A program made the position numbers and the translations under genes. DNA of 64,000 nt from Flavobacterium johnsoniae UW101 (GTDB lineage: Bacteria > Bacteroidota > Bacteroidia > Flavobacteriales > Flavobacteriaceae), in contig NC_009441.1 in NCBI RefSeq assembly GCF_000016645.1, positions 5,332,001 to 5,396,000 on the forward strand. Direction: 5' to 3'. The stretch's first letter is position 1. Each line of letters opens with the position of its first letter. The notes beneath the pieces are model-generated. The model ran no database searches and was not told the DNA's origin. It saw only the letters and a list, made by a program, of their open reading frames with translations. This document shows, piece after piece, positions 32,628-40,317 of this stretch.

Positions 32628-33023
32628 ATGAAAACATTAATAATGGGACTGTTTTTTACTTGTTTTGCCTGCGGGCATCCCACAAATAAATTAGAGAAAG
32701 TGAATTTAGATAAAATAAAGAATCAAACGGTAAAAAAAGCCATTGAGGCTTTGCAAAATGCCGATGAAATTGCATGGTTTTCATTATTTAGTGAAAATGC
32801 CCAACTGTATGATGATGGGAGTAAAAAGAATTTTAAAAGTTTTTTTAGAAGAGCATTAGGACATGAACAATTTACTTCGATTGACAAAACAGAGAACAAT
32901 TCACTTGACATTTACGGAAAATTTCATAGTGATCTCTGGGGCAATTTTAAAACTTATTTCAAATTTCAAATCAATAAAGAGGGAAAAATTACAAGACTAG
33001 ATATCGGACAGGCAAATTATTAA
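32628..33023 (+). CDS. NTF2/SnoaL-like lipoprotein
   Basis: A 131-residue protein from the ATG at 32628 (MKTLIMGLFFTCFACG). An upstream in-frame ATG at 32595 overlaps the SDR gene and would hide the signal peptide. The lipobox CFAC puts Cys14 or Cys15 as the lipid anchor, though the signal is short. The mature part (QNADEIAWFSLFSENAQLYD, then FFRRALGHEQFTSI and YFKFQINKEGKITRLDIGQA) has the look of a SnoaL-type cone fold. The role is unknown. It is in the same transcription unit as the SDR. Confidence 0.65.
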   Translation: MKTLIMGLFFTCFACGHPTNKLEKVNLDKIKNQTVKKAIEALQNADEIAWFSLFSENAQLYDDGSKKNFKSFFRRALGHEQFTSIDKTENNSLDIYGKFHSDLWGNFKTYFKFQINKEGKITRLDIGQANY

Positions 33024-33166
33024 GGTTTTGTTTTTTTAAGAATAAACCCTAGAAGCAATCTTTAAAATGTATAAGTAATCCTTTAGGGTTTGCATTTTTA
33101 AAAATTAAAAAATAACAACCTTTGTATCAACAAATTAAAACAACAAATAAATTAAAAAACATAACT

Positions 33167-33907
33167 ATGAAAAGTTTAAACAACAAAGTAATTCTGGTAA
33201 CAGGAGCTTCCAGAGGAATTGGTGCAGCAGTAGCTAAAAATTTAGCCGGAAGAGGCGCAAAAATTATCGTTAATTATTCTGGCAGCCTGCAAGCTGCAGA
33301 AGAAACTGTGAATGCAATTAAAAATGCCGGAGGCAATGCTATTGCTGTTCAGGCAGACGTTAGTAAATCAAACGAAGTAAAAACATTGTTTGATAAGGCT
33401 ATTGCTCACTACGGTAAAATTGATGTATTGGTAAACAATGCTGGTATTATGATTACCAAATTGATAAAAGATACCACAGATGAAGATTTTACAAGACAAT
33501 TTGATATCAATGTAAGAGGTACTTTCAATACCCTTAGAGAAGCAGCTACAAGATTGGCTGATAATGGAAGTATTATCAATTTTTCTACTTCTGTAAATAG
33601 AATTATGCTGCCTACATACAGCACTTATGTCGCTACAAAAGCAGCAGTTGAACAATTAACCCGGGTAATGGCTAAAGAAGTTGGCGCGAGAGGAATCAAC
33701 ATTAACTCTATCTCTCCGGGTCCAACAAATACAGAGCTTTTTACAAACGGAAAACCTCAGGAAGTTATAGACAGATTAGCTTCACTTTCTGCTTTTAATC
33801 GTCTTGGAGAACCGGAAGATATTGCACAGACAGTTGCATTTTTAGCCAGCGACGATGCCAAATGGATTACGGCTCAAAACATTGGAGTTAATGGCGGAAT
33901 GGCCTAA
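33167..33907 (+). CDS. Short-chain dehydrogenase/reductase (FabG-like), second copy
   Basis: A 246-residue classical SDR starting at MKSLNNKVIL (33167); an in-frame TTG 45 bases upstream is unlikely. It has TGASRGIGAAVAK (TGxxxGxG), VNNAGIM (NNAG, about 86-89), a serine in NFSTSVNRI and YVATK (YxxxK), and ends GVNGGMA. It resembles the SDR at 31862 throughout, with a more canonical NNAG motif. The gap of 143 bases upstream contains no convincing promoter. The substrate is unknown. Confidence 0.9.
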   Translation: MKSLNNKVILVTGASRGIGAAVAKNLAGRGAKIIVNYSGSLQAAEETVNAIKNAGGNAIAVQADVSKSNEVKTLFDKAIAHYGKIDVLVNNAGIMITKLIKDTTDEDFTRQFDINVRGTFNTLREAATRLADNGSIINFSTSVNRIMLPTYSTYVATKAAVEQLTRVMAKEVGARGININSISPGPTNTELFTNGKPQEVIDRLASLSAFNRLGEPEDIAQTVAFLASDDAKWITAQNIGVNGGMA

Positions 33908-33947
33908 CTCACAGACATACTAATTAGTATAAAACTTAAAAATATAA

Positions 33948-34424
33948 ATGCTCATGAAAACTTTTCAAACCGCCATCATTTTTGGCCTTTTTGGAGCAGC
34001 TGCTGTTTCCATATCGTTCGCGGCCCAATGGCCAACCTGGGTTATGTTTATTGCCTGGGTGAGTTATTACATTTTTGGAAAAAATATTAAAAACTCAGCA
34101 TTTGCTTTTATCCAAATTATTTTAGGGATTTTAATGGGCGCCATGATCCAATTAACCGGAATATTTTTGGGCAGTTATCTCGGGGCAATTGGCCTGCCTG
34201 TATCCATATTTATTTTTATTGGTTCATTGGCTTACATTTCAAAAATAAAAAGCTTAAGTACTATCCCTGCTTGGTTTCTAGGACTTATCGTATTCTTTGG
34301 TATTCATCCAAAACTTGAGCCTCTTTCACTTTTAGAACTGGGAGTACCGCTTATTTTCGGATTCATTTTTGCCTTTTTAAACGATACTGCAGTGCATAAA
34401 ATTCAATCTGCTCCTGGACATTAG
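33948..34424 (+). CDS. DUF1097-type inner-membrane protein
   Basis: A 158-residue protein with five hydrophobic segments (about 6-22, 28-44, 50-72, 75-95 and 105-150) and the TWVMFIAWVSYYIFGKN stretch typical of the DUF1097/YcdZ family of small membrane proteins without known function. It follows the SDR by 40 bases and is probably the last gene of that unit. A start at the third codon (MKTFQT) is equally possible. Confidence 0.75.
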   Translation: MLMKTFQTAIIFGLFGAAAVSISFAAQWPTWVMFIAWVSYYIFGKNIKNSAFAFIQIILGILMGAMIQLTGIFLGSYLGAIGLPVSIFIFIGSLAYISKIKSLSTIPAWFLGLIVFFGIHPKLEPLSLLELGVPLIFGFIFAFLNDTAVHKIQSAPGH

Positions 34425-35119
34425 ACAAGAACACTTCTTCACTTTCTGATTATGATATGTTTTCCCTTCAAACGATTATCTAAATTTATTAGAAATTAAA
34501 ATCAGGAACAACTATATACTTCAATGTACCACTTTTCAATTTTATTAATTTGAATGTTTTCGAGTAATATCATGTTAACTAAATATCTATAAATTGAATT
34601 TCAAAACAAAGACTAACAATAGTAGTACATTGAAGTACTTAGTTATCTTGGAGTAGCCTTCGAATTTGCCACAAAAAGTTAAGACAGTCAATATTTACAT
34701 AAAATCTCGAATAGTTTTTCTTTTTTTCTTAATTTTACGTTTAAACAAAACGAAATTATAAAATTCATTTTAAACAAGGTAATCTATTCAAAAGTTTCTT
34801 TTTGTCTAAAATATTTTAAATTTAAATTTCGTGGCCACATCTTTGCGCATGACCTTTTCGAAACTAGGAATTAAGCAAAATAAAGGGTTAACTGCTTTCA
34901 GTTCGAATATATTAAACAGAGGCAAAAAAATTACAAAAGCCGCGATTTCAAGTTTTATGGCAAAATCGTGGCACATAGTGTTTTTGAAATCCACTAATCC
35001 GGTAAAATAAGACTTTAAGAAACTTAGGTTAGAAACTGTATTAATATATACATCAAGACCCCTCTAAAATACTTCTCGAAAGAATTACAATCTGTTTTTT
35101 GAGTTGATAGTCTTAATCT
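34425..35119. other. Long intergenic stretch with a distant inverted repeat
   Basis: About 695 bases lie between convergent genes. The only structure I see is the inverted repeat listed separately. A 62-codon minus-strand frame at 34806-34994 has no start signal or family likeness and looks spurious. Confidence 0.5.
34515..34639. repeat. Inverted repeat, 13-bp perfect arms about 95 bp apart
   Basis: TACTTCAATGTAC at 34517-34529 is the exact reverse complement of GTACATTGAAGTA at 34625-34637; with one mismatch the arms extend to 16 bp. It could be the ends of a short decayed mobile element, since no gene lies between. Confidence 0.45.
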
Positions 35120-35848
35120 CTACTTTCTATTTTTAAATTTCCGTTTCAATAAAATTAAGTTTAGTTTTATATTATCATAAATTAGCCCCCCTAGTAATAC
35201 AAAACCACCAAGAAATAAAACCTGCAGTCCTATTCTTGAATAAAAAACACCTCCTATGATGCCCCCAATAAAAAAAAAGCTGATAATTGTAATCCGCAAC
35301 TTAATTGAAGAAAAAAGTTCGGCTTTCTTATTTTGTTCCCAGTAAAAGAAAAGTTGAGATAGCTCAATACCTAAATCGGTAAACAAGCCCGTTAAGTGGG
35401 TAGTCCGGACAATAGAATTTGAGATCCTAGTAACAAATGAATTTTGCAATCCCATTGCATAAAGCAATGTAAAAGAAATTAGATTGGGAAAGGTGGCAAT
35501 TAGATCATCTCCAAAGGTGGCAATAAAAAATAAAATTCCAATCTCAATAGAAGCTGGAATGAGATGTACAATATTTTCTCTTCTGCGGACTACTAATTCC
35601 ATCAGAAAGCTTGATGAGAAAGACCCCAAGAAAAAGAAAAATATATAACCGAAGTAGATAAATGCTGTGAAGAAATCAAGTTTAAAAATTTCATCTACAA
35701 AAAACGCAAAATGTCCGGTGACATTTGTTGTGAGGGTTTGAACTGAAAAAAAACCTGCAACATTAACCATTCCTGCAACAAACGAAAGTAGAGAAGCAAT
35801 TTTTAGATTATGTTTTAAGTTTCTTTTTTTTCCCAGATGTTTGAACAT
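35120..35848 (-). CDS. YoaK/DUF1275-family membrane protein
   Basis: A 242-residue integral membrane protein with six hydrophobic segments and the DUF1275 landmarks LLSFVAGMVNVAGFFSVQTL, NVTGHFAFF, GLQNSFVTRISNSIVRTTHL and TGLFTDLGIEL. This family is widespread but its function is unknown. It is on the same strand as the Crp/Fnr gene upstream (187-base gap) and could be part of that unit. I saw no FNR-like palindrome in front of it. Confidence 0.85.
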   Translation of the reverse strand: MFKHLGKKRNLKHNLKIASLLSFVAGMVNVAGFFSVQTLTTNVTGHFAFFVDEIFKLDFFTAFIYFGYIFFFFLGSFSSSFLMELVVRRRENIVHLIPASIEIGILFFIATFGDDLIATFPNLISFTLLYAMGLQNSFVTRISNSIVRTTHLTGLFTDLGIELSQLFFYWEQNKKAELFSSIKLRITIISFFFIGGIIGGVFYSRIGLQVLFLGGFVLLGGLIYDNIKLNLILLKRKFKNRK

Positions 35849-36035
35849 TTTAATAATCCTTTTATAAATTTGAATAGTTCTTCACTACCAAAGCATTATA
35901 TTACAAATACGTTTCTTCTATGAATTATGTACTCTTTTTTAGGTGTTAATTATTCTTGCAAACAAATAACTATCGAAATTCAAATAAAATTTTATTTTTC
36001 GCAAGCCAGATTGCTTAATTTTTATAGCATTATCA

Positions 36036-36719
36036 TCAATAAAAATTGGCTATATGGGTTAGTTGTTGAAAATTCATTAATTGAATTTTACGTCCCTCCA
36101 TCCAAATAAGATTTTCACTTTTAAAATCATGTAGTACCCTTGCCAGGGTTTCATTTACAGTGCCTACCATATTGGCTAAATCTCCCCTTGAAAGTGTAAT
36201 AAAAACATCTTTTGGGTCATCATTTATTTTATATTTATCATGTAGAATCAATAAACTAAGGGCTACTCGCTCTCTTACGGTTCGCTGCGATAAAACGGCC
36301 ATCAAATTTGCCATCACACTAAACTCATAACTGAGGCATTTTAAAAGCAATCGTGAAAATACTACAGAATTATTAAGGACATTAAAAAAATCGTCTTTTG
36401 GTATAAATGAAATAACTGAATTTTCAATAACCACGGCGGTATCTCCATATGCCTGCTCACTTAGTATGGCTGTATAACCAAAAAACTCTCCTGAATTGTA
36501 GATATAAATAATTTGTTCCCTTCCTTCATTATCAACCTTGTATTTTTTGACTTTACCGGTTTGAATATAAAAAATACCTGTAGGCAATGTCCCCTCAGTA
36601 AATATTGTCTGGTTTTTAACATATTTTTTACTTTGCATTACCTTTTCAAGCAGATCCTTGTCACATTGAGGCAACTCGTTTAAAACATACTGATTATTGA
36701 AGATAAATTTTGAAATCAT
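36036..36719 (-). CDS. Crp/Fnr-family regulator, candidate controller of the FNR-box regulon
   Basis: A 227-residue regulator from the ATG at 36719 (MISKFIFNN). An in-frame ATG at 36731 lies within a TAACTTTG promoter element and is less likely. A cyclic-nucleotide-binding-type beta-roll spans about 18-125 (IFYIQTGKVKKYKV, YIYNSGEFFGYTAIL). The C-terminal winged helix includes TLSRGDLANMVGTVNETLAR, with the recognition helix VNETLARVLHDF close to the E-xx-SR type of Fnr/Crp. It lacks the N-terminal cysteine cluster of E. coli Fnr, so an iron-sulfur sensor is not supported. A perfect TTGATTTAAATCAA palindrome lies 45 bases upstream, so it may control itself and the divergent operon. Confidence 0.88.
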   Translation of the reverse strand: MISKFIFNNQYVLNELPQCDKDLLEKVMQSKKYVKNQTIFTEGTLPTGIFYIQTGKVKKYKVDNEGREQIIYIYNSGEFFGYTAILSEQAYGDTAVVIENSVISFIPKDDFFNVLNNSVVFSRLLLKCLSYEFSVMANLMAVLSQRTVRERVALSLLILHDKYKINDDPKDVFITLSRGDLANMVGTVNETLARVLHDFKSENLIWMEGRKIQLMNFQQLTHIANFY

Positions 36720-36728
36720 AGCTAATTT

Positions 36729-36736
36729 CAAAGTTA
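36729..36736 (-). promoter_or_regulatory. Candidate -7 element (TAACTTTG) of the Crp/Fnr gene
   Basis: On the minus strand TAACTTTG lies just 9 bases before the ATG at 36719, which implies a nearly leaderless transcript. The FNR-type palindrome is centred about 35 bases before it, an overlap with the -33 region that would suit repression or class II activation. Confidence 0.5.
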
Positions 36737-36764
36737 CAATATTTTTTCCATGTCTTTTTAAAAC

Positions 36765-36778
36765 TTGATTTAAATCAA
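36765..36778. promoter_or_regulatory. FNR-type binding site (TTGATTTAAATCAA)
   Basis: A perfect match to the classic FNR box TTGATnnnnATCAA, embedded in a longer perfect palindrome (about 36758-36785) between the Crp/Fnr gene and the divergent pckA-like/gcv operon. The same 14 bases recur at 42916. The centre is 52 bases upstream of the TACTTTTG element of the plus-strand operon. Confidence 0.8.
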
Positions 36779-36823
36779 GTTTTAAATACCATTTTAATCA
36801 ACTAAATCGATTTCAAATCTGTC

Positions 36824-36831
36824 TACTTTTG
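36824..36831 (+). promoter_or_regulatory. Candidate -7 element (TACTTTTG) of the pckA-like/gcv operon
   Basis: TACTTTTG matches TAnnTTTG and lies 38 bases before the ATG at 36869. The same octamer at the same distance from the FNR box precedes the methyltransferase operon at 42.8 kb. Confidence 0.6.
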
Positions 36832-36868
36832 TACAATTTAAAATAAAATTTTATCTCAATTGAGAATC

Positions 36869-37420
36869 ATGAAACATATAGCACAACTGAAAGGTATTGG
36901 TATTAATGCCTCTAAAAAAATCCATTGGAATTTATCTGAACTTATATTGGTCACTGAAGCAGGGATAACTGAACCCCAAACCACTTTTTCTGCATGCTTT
37001 GGCAAACCCTTTTTACCGCTGCATCCGGCAAAATATGCAGAATTACTGGGAAGCAAACTAAAAGAAAATAATGTAAATGTCTGGCTTATCAACACTGGCT
37101 GGTCCGGCGGAGCGTATGGGGTTGGAGAGCGTATAAAGCTTTCTTACACCAGGGCAATGATTACCGCTGTATTGGAAAATAAACTGGAGAAAACAGATTT
37201 TACAGAGCACTCTGTATTTGGATTACAAATGCCTGTTTCCTGCCCCGGTGTTCCTTCGAAAATCTTAAACCCGAAAAATACCTGGAATGATAAAACAGTT
37301 TATGATACAATGGCACAGAATCTTGCAGATCAGTTTGTAGCGAATTTTAAAACTTTTGAAAATTTTGCCAATGAAGAAATTCGCAGCGGAGCACCTGTTA
37401 CCCTTCAATATAATCTATAA
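36869..37420 (+). CDS. Internally deleted ATP-type phosphoenolpyruvate carboxykinase
   Basis: A 183-residue frame starting at MKHIAQLKGIG. The first ~30 residues (up to IHWNLSELILVTEA) look like the N-terminus of ATP-dependent PckA; from GITEPQTTFSACFGKPFLPL onward it is a good match to the last third (LLGSKLKENNVNVWLINTGW, GAYGVGERIKLSYTRAMI, PVSCPGVPSKILNPKNTW). Complete enzymes have about 530 residues, so roughly 350 are missing in frame, including the kinase P-loop and metal ligands. It cannot catalyse the normal reaction. Either it is a relic at the head of an operon or it has a new, perhaps structural or regulatory, role; the clean frame and conserved C-terminus leave this open. It is not simply truncated at one end. 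Confidence 0.8.
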   Translation: MKHIAQLKGIGINASKKIHWNLSELILVTEAGITEPQTTFSACFGKPFLPLHPAKYAELLGSKLKENNVNVWLINTGWSGGAYGVGERIKLSYTRAMITAVLENKLEKTDFTEHSVFGLQMPVSCPGVPSKILNPKNTWNDKTVYDTMAQNLADQFVANFKTFENFANEEIRSGAPVTLQYNL

Positions 37421-37431
37421 CTAAGCTAAAA

Positions 37432-37647
37432 TTGGATAGTCCTATCGTCACTAAATCCATACTGCAGTGTCCAGAATGCTGCTCTAAATATACAGAGAGA
37501 ATACTGCTCAAAGGTAAAACATTAAGCAGCAGGTGCGTGTTCTGCAGTGCAGTTTTTGAAATAACCGAGCCACATCAATGCTGCATCTATTGTGCATACG
37601 GGAATGTTCCGTGTCCGGAAAAACAAAACAAAATTAAAAAACAATAA
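37432..37647 (+). CDS. GDCCVxC-type small cysteine-rich protein
   Basis: A 71-residue protein beginning with a TTG codon 12 bases after the preceding stop; no ATG is available before the first cysteine pair. It has CPECC (13-17), CVFC (35-38), then HQCCIYCAYGNVPCPEKQ, which matches the GDCCVxC domain (normally GDCCVFCSYGSVPCPP, some members being selenoproteins) with HQ in place of GD. Nine cysteines suggest a zinc- or other metal-binding role. It sits between the PckA-like gene and gcvH, three bases before the latter, so it is co-transcribed. The family has been linked to metals and redox, without a known function. Confidence 0.75.
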   Translation: MDSPIVTKSILQCPECCSKYTERILLKGKTLSSRCVFCSAVFEITEPHQCCIYCAYGNVPCPEKQNKIKKQ

Positions 37648-37650
37648 AAA

Positions 37651-38031
37651 ATGGAAATACCTAAAAACCTTTTATACACACAAGACCACGAATGGGTAAA
37701 AATCGAAAATGATACAGCCTATATTGGAATTACTGATTTTGCACAGCACGAATTAGGTGATATTGTCTATGTTGAAATAGAAACCCTCGGGGAGAAATTA
37801 AGCCAGCATGAGGTATTTGGTACAGTTGAAGCTGTAAAAACGGTATCTGACCTTTTCCTTCCGCTTACAGGGGAAATTCTGGAATTGAATCCTAAATTAG
37901 AAACAAATCCCGAATTGGTCAATTCCGATCCTTATGATGAGGGCTGGATGATTAAAATAAAAATTGAAAACAATACAGAAATTGATGCATTACTGAAATC
38001 CGATACCTACGCATCCTTAATAGGTTTATGA
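37651..38031 (+). CDS. gcvH: Glycine cleavage system H protein
   Basis: A 126-residue lipoyl carrier with YTQDHEWVKIE, the YIGITDFAQHELGDIVYVE core and the lipoylation site GTVEAVKTVSD with Lys63 in place. Length and motifs are those of a functional H protein, which carries the aminomethyl group between P, T and L proteins on a lipoyl arm. GcvT begins two bases after its stop. No gcvP is present in the window, so either P protein is encoded elsewhere or this copy serves another role. Confidence 0.93.
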   Translation: MEIPKNLLYTQDHEWVKIENDTAYIGITDFAQHELGDIVYVEIETLGEKLSQHEVFGTVEAVKTVSDLFLPLTGEILELNPKLETNPELVNSDPYDEGWMIKIKIENNTEIDALLKSDTYASLIGL

Positions 38032-38032
38032 T

Positions 38033-39142
38033 ATGGAAAATCAAAGCGTAAATATCAAAAAAACAGCCCTTAATGCAATTCATCATGACCTTGGCGGGAA
38101 AATGACCCCATTTGCCGGTTATGAAATGCCGGTTCAATATGCAGGTGTAAATCATGAACATGAAACCGTTAGAAATGCTGTAGGTGTTTTTGATGTTTCC
38201 CACATGGGGGAGATTCTTATACAGGGAAAAGATGCCCTGGCACTCATTCAGAAAATAAGTTCAAACGATGCCTCAAAGCTTTTTCCTGGAAAAATACAAT
38301 ACAGCTGTATGCCAAATAAAACTGGCGGTATTGTAGATGATCTGCTGATATATATGATGAGTGAAAAGGATTATTTACTGGTGGTAAATGCTTCAAATAT
38401 CCAAAAAGACTGGGACTGGATAAGTACTATAGCCCTTGATTATTTAGATCTTACCATAACAAACCTTTCCGATATAATTTCCCTACTGGCTGTTCAAGGC
38501 CCTTTGGCCGCAAAATCCCTGCAAAAATTGACCAGTATCAATTTGAATGAGATGAAATATTATACGTTTGAAATAGGCGAATTTGCAGGTATTCCAAATG
38601 CTATAGTATCTGCCACCGGATATACCGGGGCAGGCGGATTTGAAATATATGTACAGAATAAGTATGCAGAACTATTATGGGATGCCATTTTCGAGGCAGG
38701 AAAAGAGTATAACATTGAGCCTATTGGACTCGCTGCCAGGGATACACTGCGATTGGAAATGGGATACTGTTTGTATGGCAATGATATCAATGATACGACT
38801 TCGCCATTAGAAGCCGGACTGGAATGGATTACTAAATTCACTAAAGAATTTATTCAAAGTGATTCTCTCAAAATTCAAAAAGAAAATGGAGTAACAAGGA
38901 AATTAGTAGGATTTGAAATGACTGGCAAAGGCATTCCCCGTCATGCTTACGAAATTTGGGATGAAAACCAGCAAATTATAGGCACCGTTACCTCGGGTAC
39001 CATGTCGCCTACTTTAAAAAAGGCTGTAGGAATGGGGTATGTTACTGCTGAAAAATCAAATATTGGCAGTGAGATTTTTATCAATATCAGAAACAAACCA
39101 GTTAAGGCAATTATTGTTCAGACTCCTTTTGTTCAAATCTAA
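38033..39142 (+). CDS. gcvT: Glycine cleavage system T protein (aminomethyltransferase)
   Basis: A full-length (369 residues) T protein: FAGYEMPVQYAGVNHEHETV and VFDVSHMGEI at the N-terminus, GGIVDDLLIYMMSEKDYLLV then NASNIQKDWDWI with the conserved aspartate, GYTGAGGFEIYV, LRLEMGYCLYGNDI and the C-terminal domain (GTVTSGTMSPTLKKAVGMGY). It transfers the aminomethyl carbon from GcvH to tetrahydrofolate. The C-terminal folate-domain contacts look normal, so catalysis is plausible. It is translationally close to gcvH and followed by a lysine-less GcvH paralogue. Confidence 0.93.
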   Translation: MENQSVNIKKTALNAIHHDLGGKMTPFAGYEMPVQYAGVNHEHETVRNAVGVFDVSHMGEILIQGKDALALIQKISSNDASKLFPGKIQYSCMPNKTGGIVDDLLIYMMSEKDYLLVVNASNIQKDWDWISTIALDYLDLTITNLSDIISLLAVQGPLAAKSLQKLTSINLNEMKYYTFEIGEFAGIPNAIVSATGYTGAGGFEIYVQNKYAELLWDAIFEAGKEYNIEPIGLAARDTLRLEMGYCLYGNDINDTTSPLEAGLEWITKFTKEFIQSDSLKIQKENGVTRKLVGFEMTGKGIPRHAYEIWDENQQIIGTVTSGTMSPTLKKAVGMGYVTAEKSNIGSEIFINIRNKPVKAIIVQTPFVQI

Positions 39143-39153
39143 ATCTTCGAGAT

Positions 39154-39525
39154 ATGTTTATTCCTAAATCGCTATATTATACTAAAAATCACTTGTGGTT
39201 AAGACAAGTTGGATTATACGATTATTTTGTCGGTATTACTGATTTTGCCCAAAAAGAAATTGGAGAAATCAGTTTAATTGAACTCGAATTTACCGGTGAA
39301 CACATGAAAAAAGAAATGCAATGGGGAAAAATCTATGGACTTAATCAAACTTTTTCCCTCCTTGCCCCTATTGATTGCAAGGTTATGGCCACGAACGTCA
39401 TTTTGGATACCAACCCTTCAAGTATCAATCGAGATCCATACAATAATTGGTTCTTAAGAGTTTCAACAGTTGTCAGTAATTATGGATTATTAACTAATGA
39501 AGAATATATAGAACTTATACAATGA
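39154..39525 (+). CDS. GcvH-like protein lacking the lipoyl lysine
   Basis: A 123-residue GcvH fold: YYTKNHLWLRQ, FVGITDFAQKEIGEISLIEL and INRDPYNNWFLRVS align along the whole length with the GcvH at 37651. The lipoyl-site segment reads WGKIYGLNQTFSLL, so Asn64 replaces the lipoylated lysine and the ESVK-type context is lost. It therefore cannot carry a lipoyl arm. It could be a decoy, a structural partner of the real GcvH or a regulatory subunit. Its stop overlaps the methyltransferase start by four bases (ATGA), which indicates translational coupling. Confidence 0.85.
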   Translation: MFIPKSLYYTKNHLWLRQVGLYDYFVGITDFAQKEIGEISLIELEFTGEHMKKEMQWGKIYGLNQTFSLLAPIDCKVMATNVILDTNPSSINRDPYNNWFLRVSTVVSNYGLLTNEEYIELIQ

Positions 39526-40118
39526 TATTTAAATTCCTTAAATTAAAAATAGCTGTTGAGGATAGCACCTTTAATGAACTATATCCAACCAGGATAAAAA
39601 GACTTGCAGCCCGTCATTGGACTCCGGTTGCAGTAGCTAAATTTGCAGCTGAATATTTGGTTGATAAGCCGTATAAAAAAGTATTGGATATAGGCTCGGG
39701 AGCTGGAAAATTTTGCCTGGTAGGAGCAGCTTCTACAACAGGCAGGTTTTATGGCGTGGAGCAAAGAGCATCTCTCATTAAGTTATCAAAAAAAATTGCC
39801 GACAAGCACGATATAACCAACGTAGAATTTATTCATTCCAACATCAATGAAATTTCCTTCTCTGCTTATGAAGCCTTTTATTTTTATAATCCCTTTTATG
39901 AAAATATAGATTCTTCATGCTCAATTGACAAAACAATACTTCCGGAGAGAGAACTGTTTTATTCCTATTCCAGATATGTAAAAGAACAGCTCGAGCAAAC
40001 ACCAATCGGAACGCGTTTAGTTACTTATTGGAGTAACTGGGAAGAAATTCCAGATAGTTTTGAATTACAATATGCTGCTTGTGGAGGCGTATTGGTCTTT
40101 TGGCAGAAAGCATCTTAA
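39522..40118 (+). CDS. Class I SAM-dependent methyltransferase, copy 1
   Basis: A 198-residue Rossmann-type methyltransferase with motif I VLDIGSGAGKFCLVGAA (about 54-70), motif II FYGVEQRASLI with an acidic residue to bind SAM ribose, and VEFIHSNINEISF. It starts with FNELYPTRIKRLAARHWTPV, a segment shared with the copy at 42196; the two proteins agree over their full lengths. The substrate is unknown; small-molecule or quinone-type acceptors are possible. It ends the gcv operon and is coupled to the lysine-less GcvH gene. Confidence 0.85.
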   Translation: MIFKFLKLKIAVEDSTFNELYPTRIKRLAARHWTPVAVAKFAAEYLVDKPYKKVLDIGSGAGKFCLVGAASTTGRFYGVEQRASLIKLSKKIADKHDITNVEFIHSNINEISFSAYEAFYFYNPFYENIDSSCSIDKTILPERELFYSYSRYVKEQLEQTPIGTRLVTYWSNWEEIPDSFELQYAACGGVLVFWQKAS

Positions 40119-40265
40119 AGAAGTAGACCTTTCAGGATTAAAACCAATGTAATACTGAGGTAAAAGTCTAATTCCTTTACAAAATATTTTATTTATTACA
40201 CCATAATCCTTTAGGTTACTAGAAAAACTAAAGAATATCCCCAATGTTCTGATGGCTAATTTTTA

Positions 40266-40296
40266 AGAGGGAAGAGTAATAAAGACTCTCCCTTTT
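40266..40296 (+). terminator. Possible bidirectional terminator between convergent operons
   Basis: GGGAAGAGT pairs with ACTCTCCC around AATAAAG with one bulged base and is followed by TTTT. It lies about 150 bases after the methyltransferase stop and 20 bases before the end of the opposing DUF983 gene, so it could serve both. Confidence 0.45.
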
Positions 40297-40317
40297 CTAA
40301 GTTAGGTGTTTTTTTTA

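Noticed and set aside
33044..33091. AAACCCTA / TAGGGTTT pairing after the NTF2-like gene as a terminator
   Set aside because: The loop is about 32 bases and the stem only 8 bp; the following T run is short. Too weak to list as a feature.
34806..34994. Minus-strand frame of 62 codons in the gap before the DUF1275 gene
   Set aside because: No leader, no motif, lysine/phenylalanine-rich from AT-rich DNA; likely chance.
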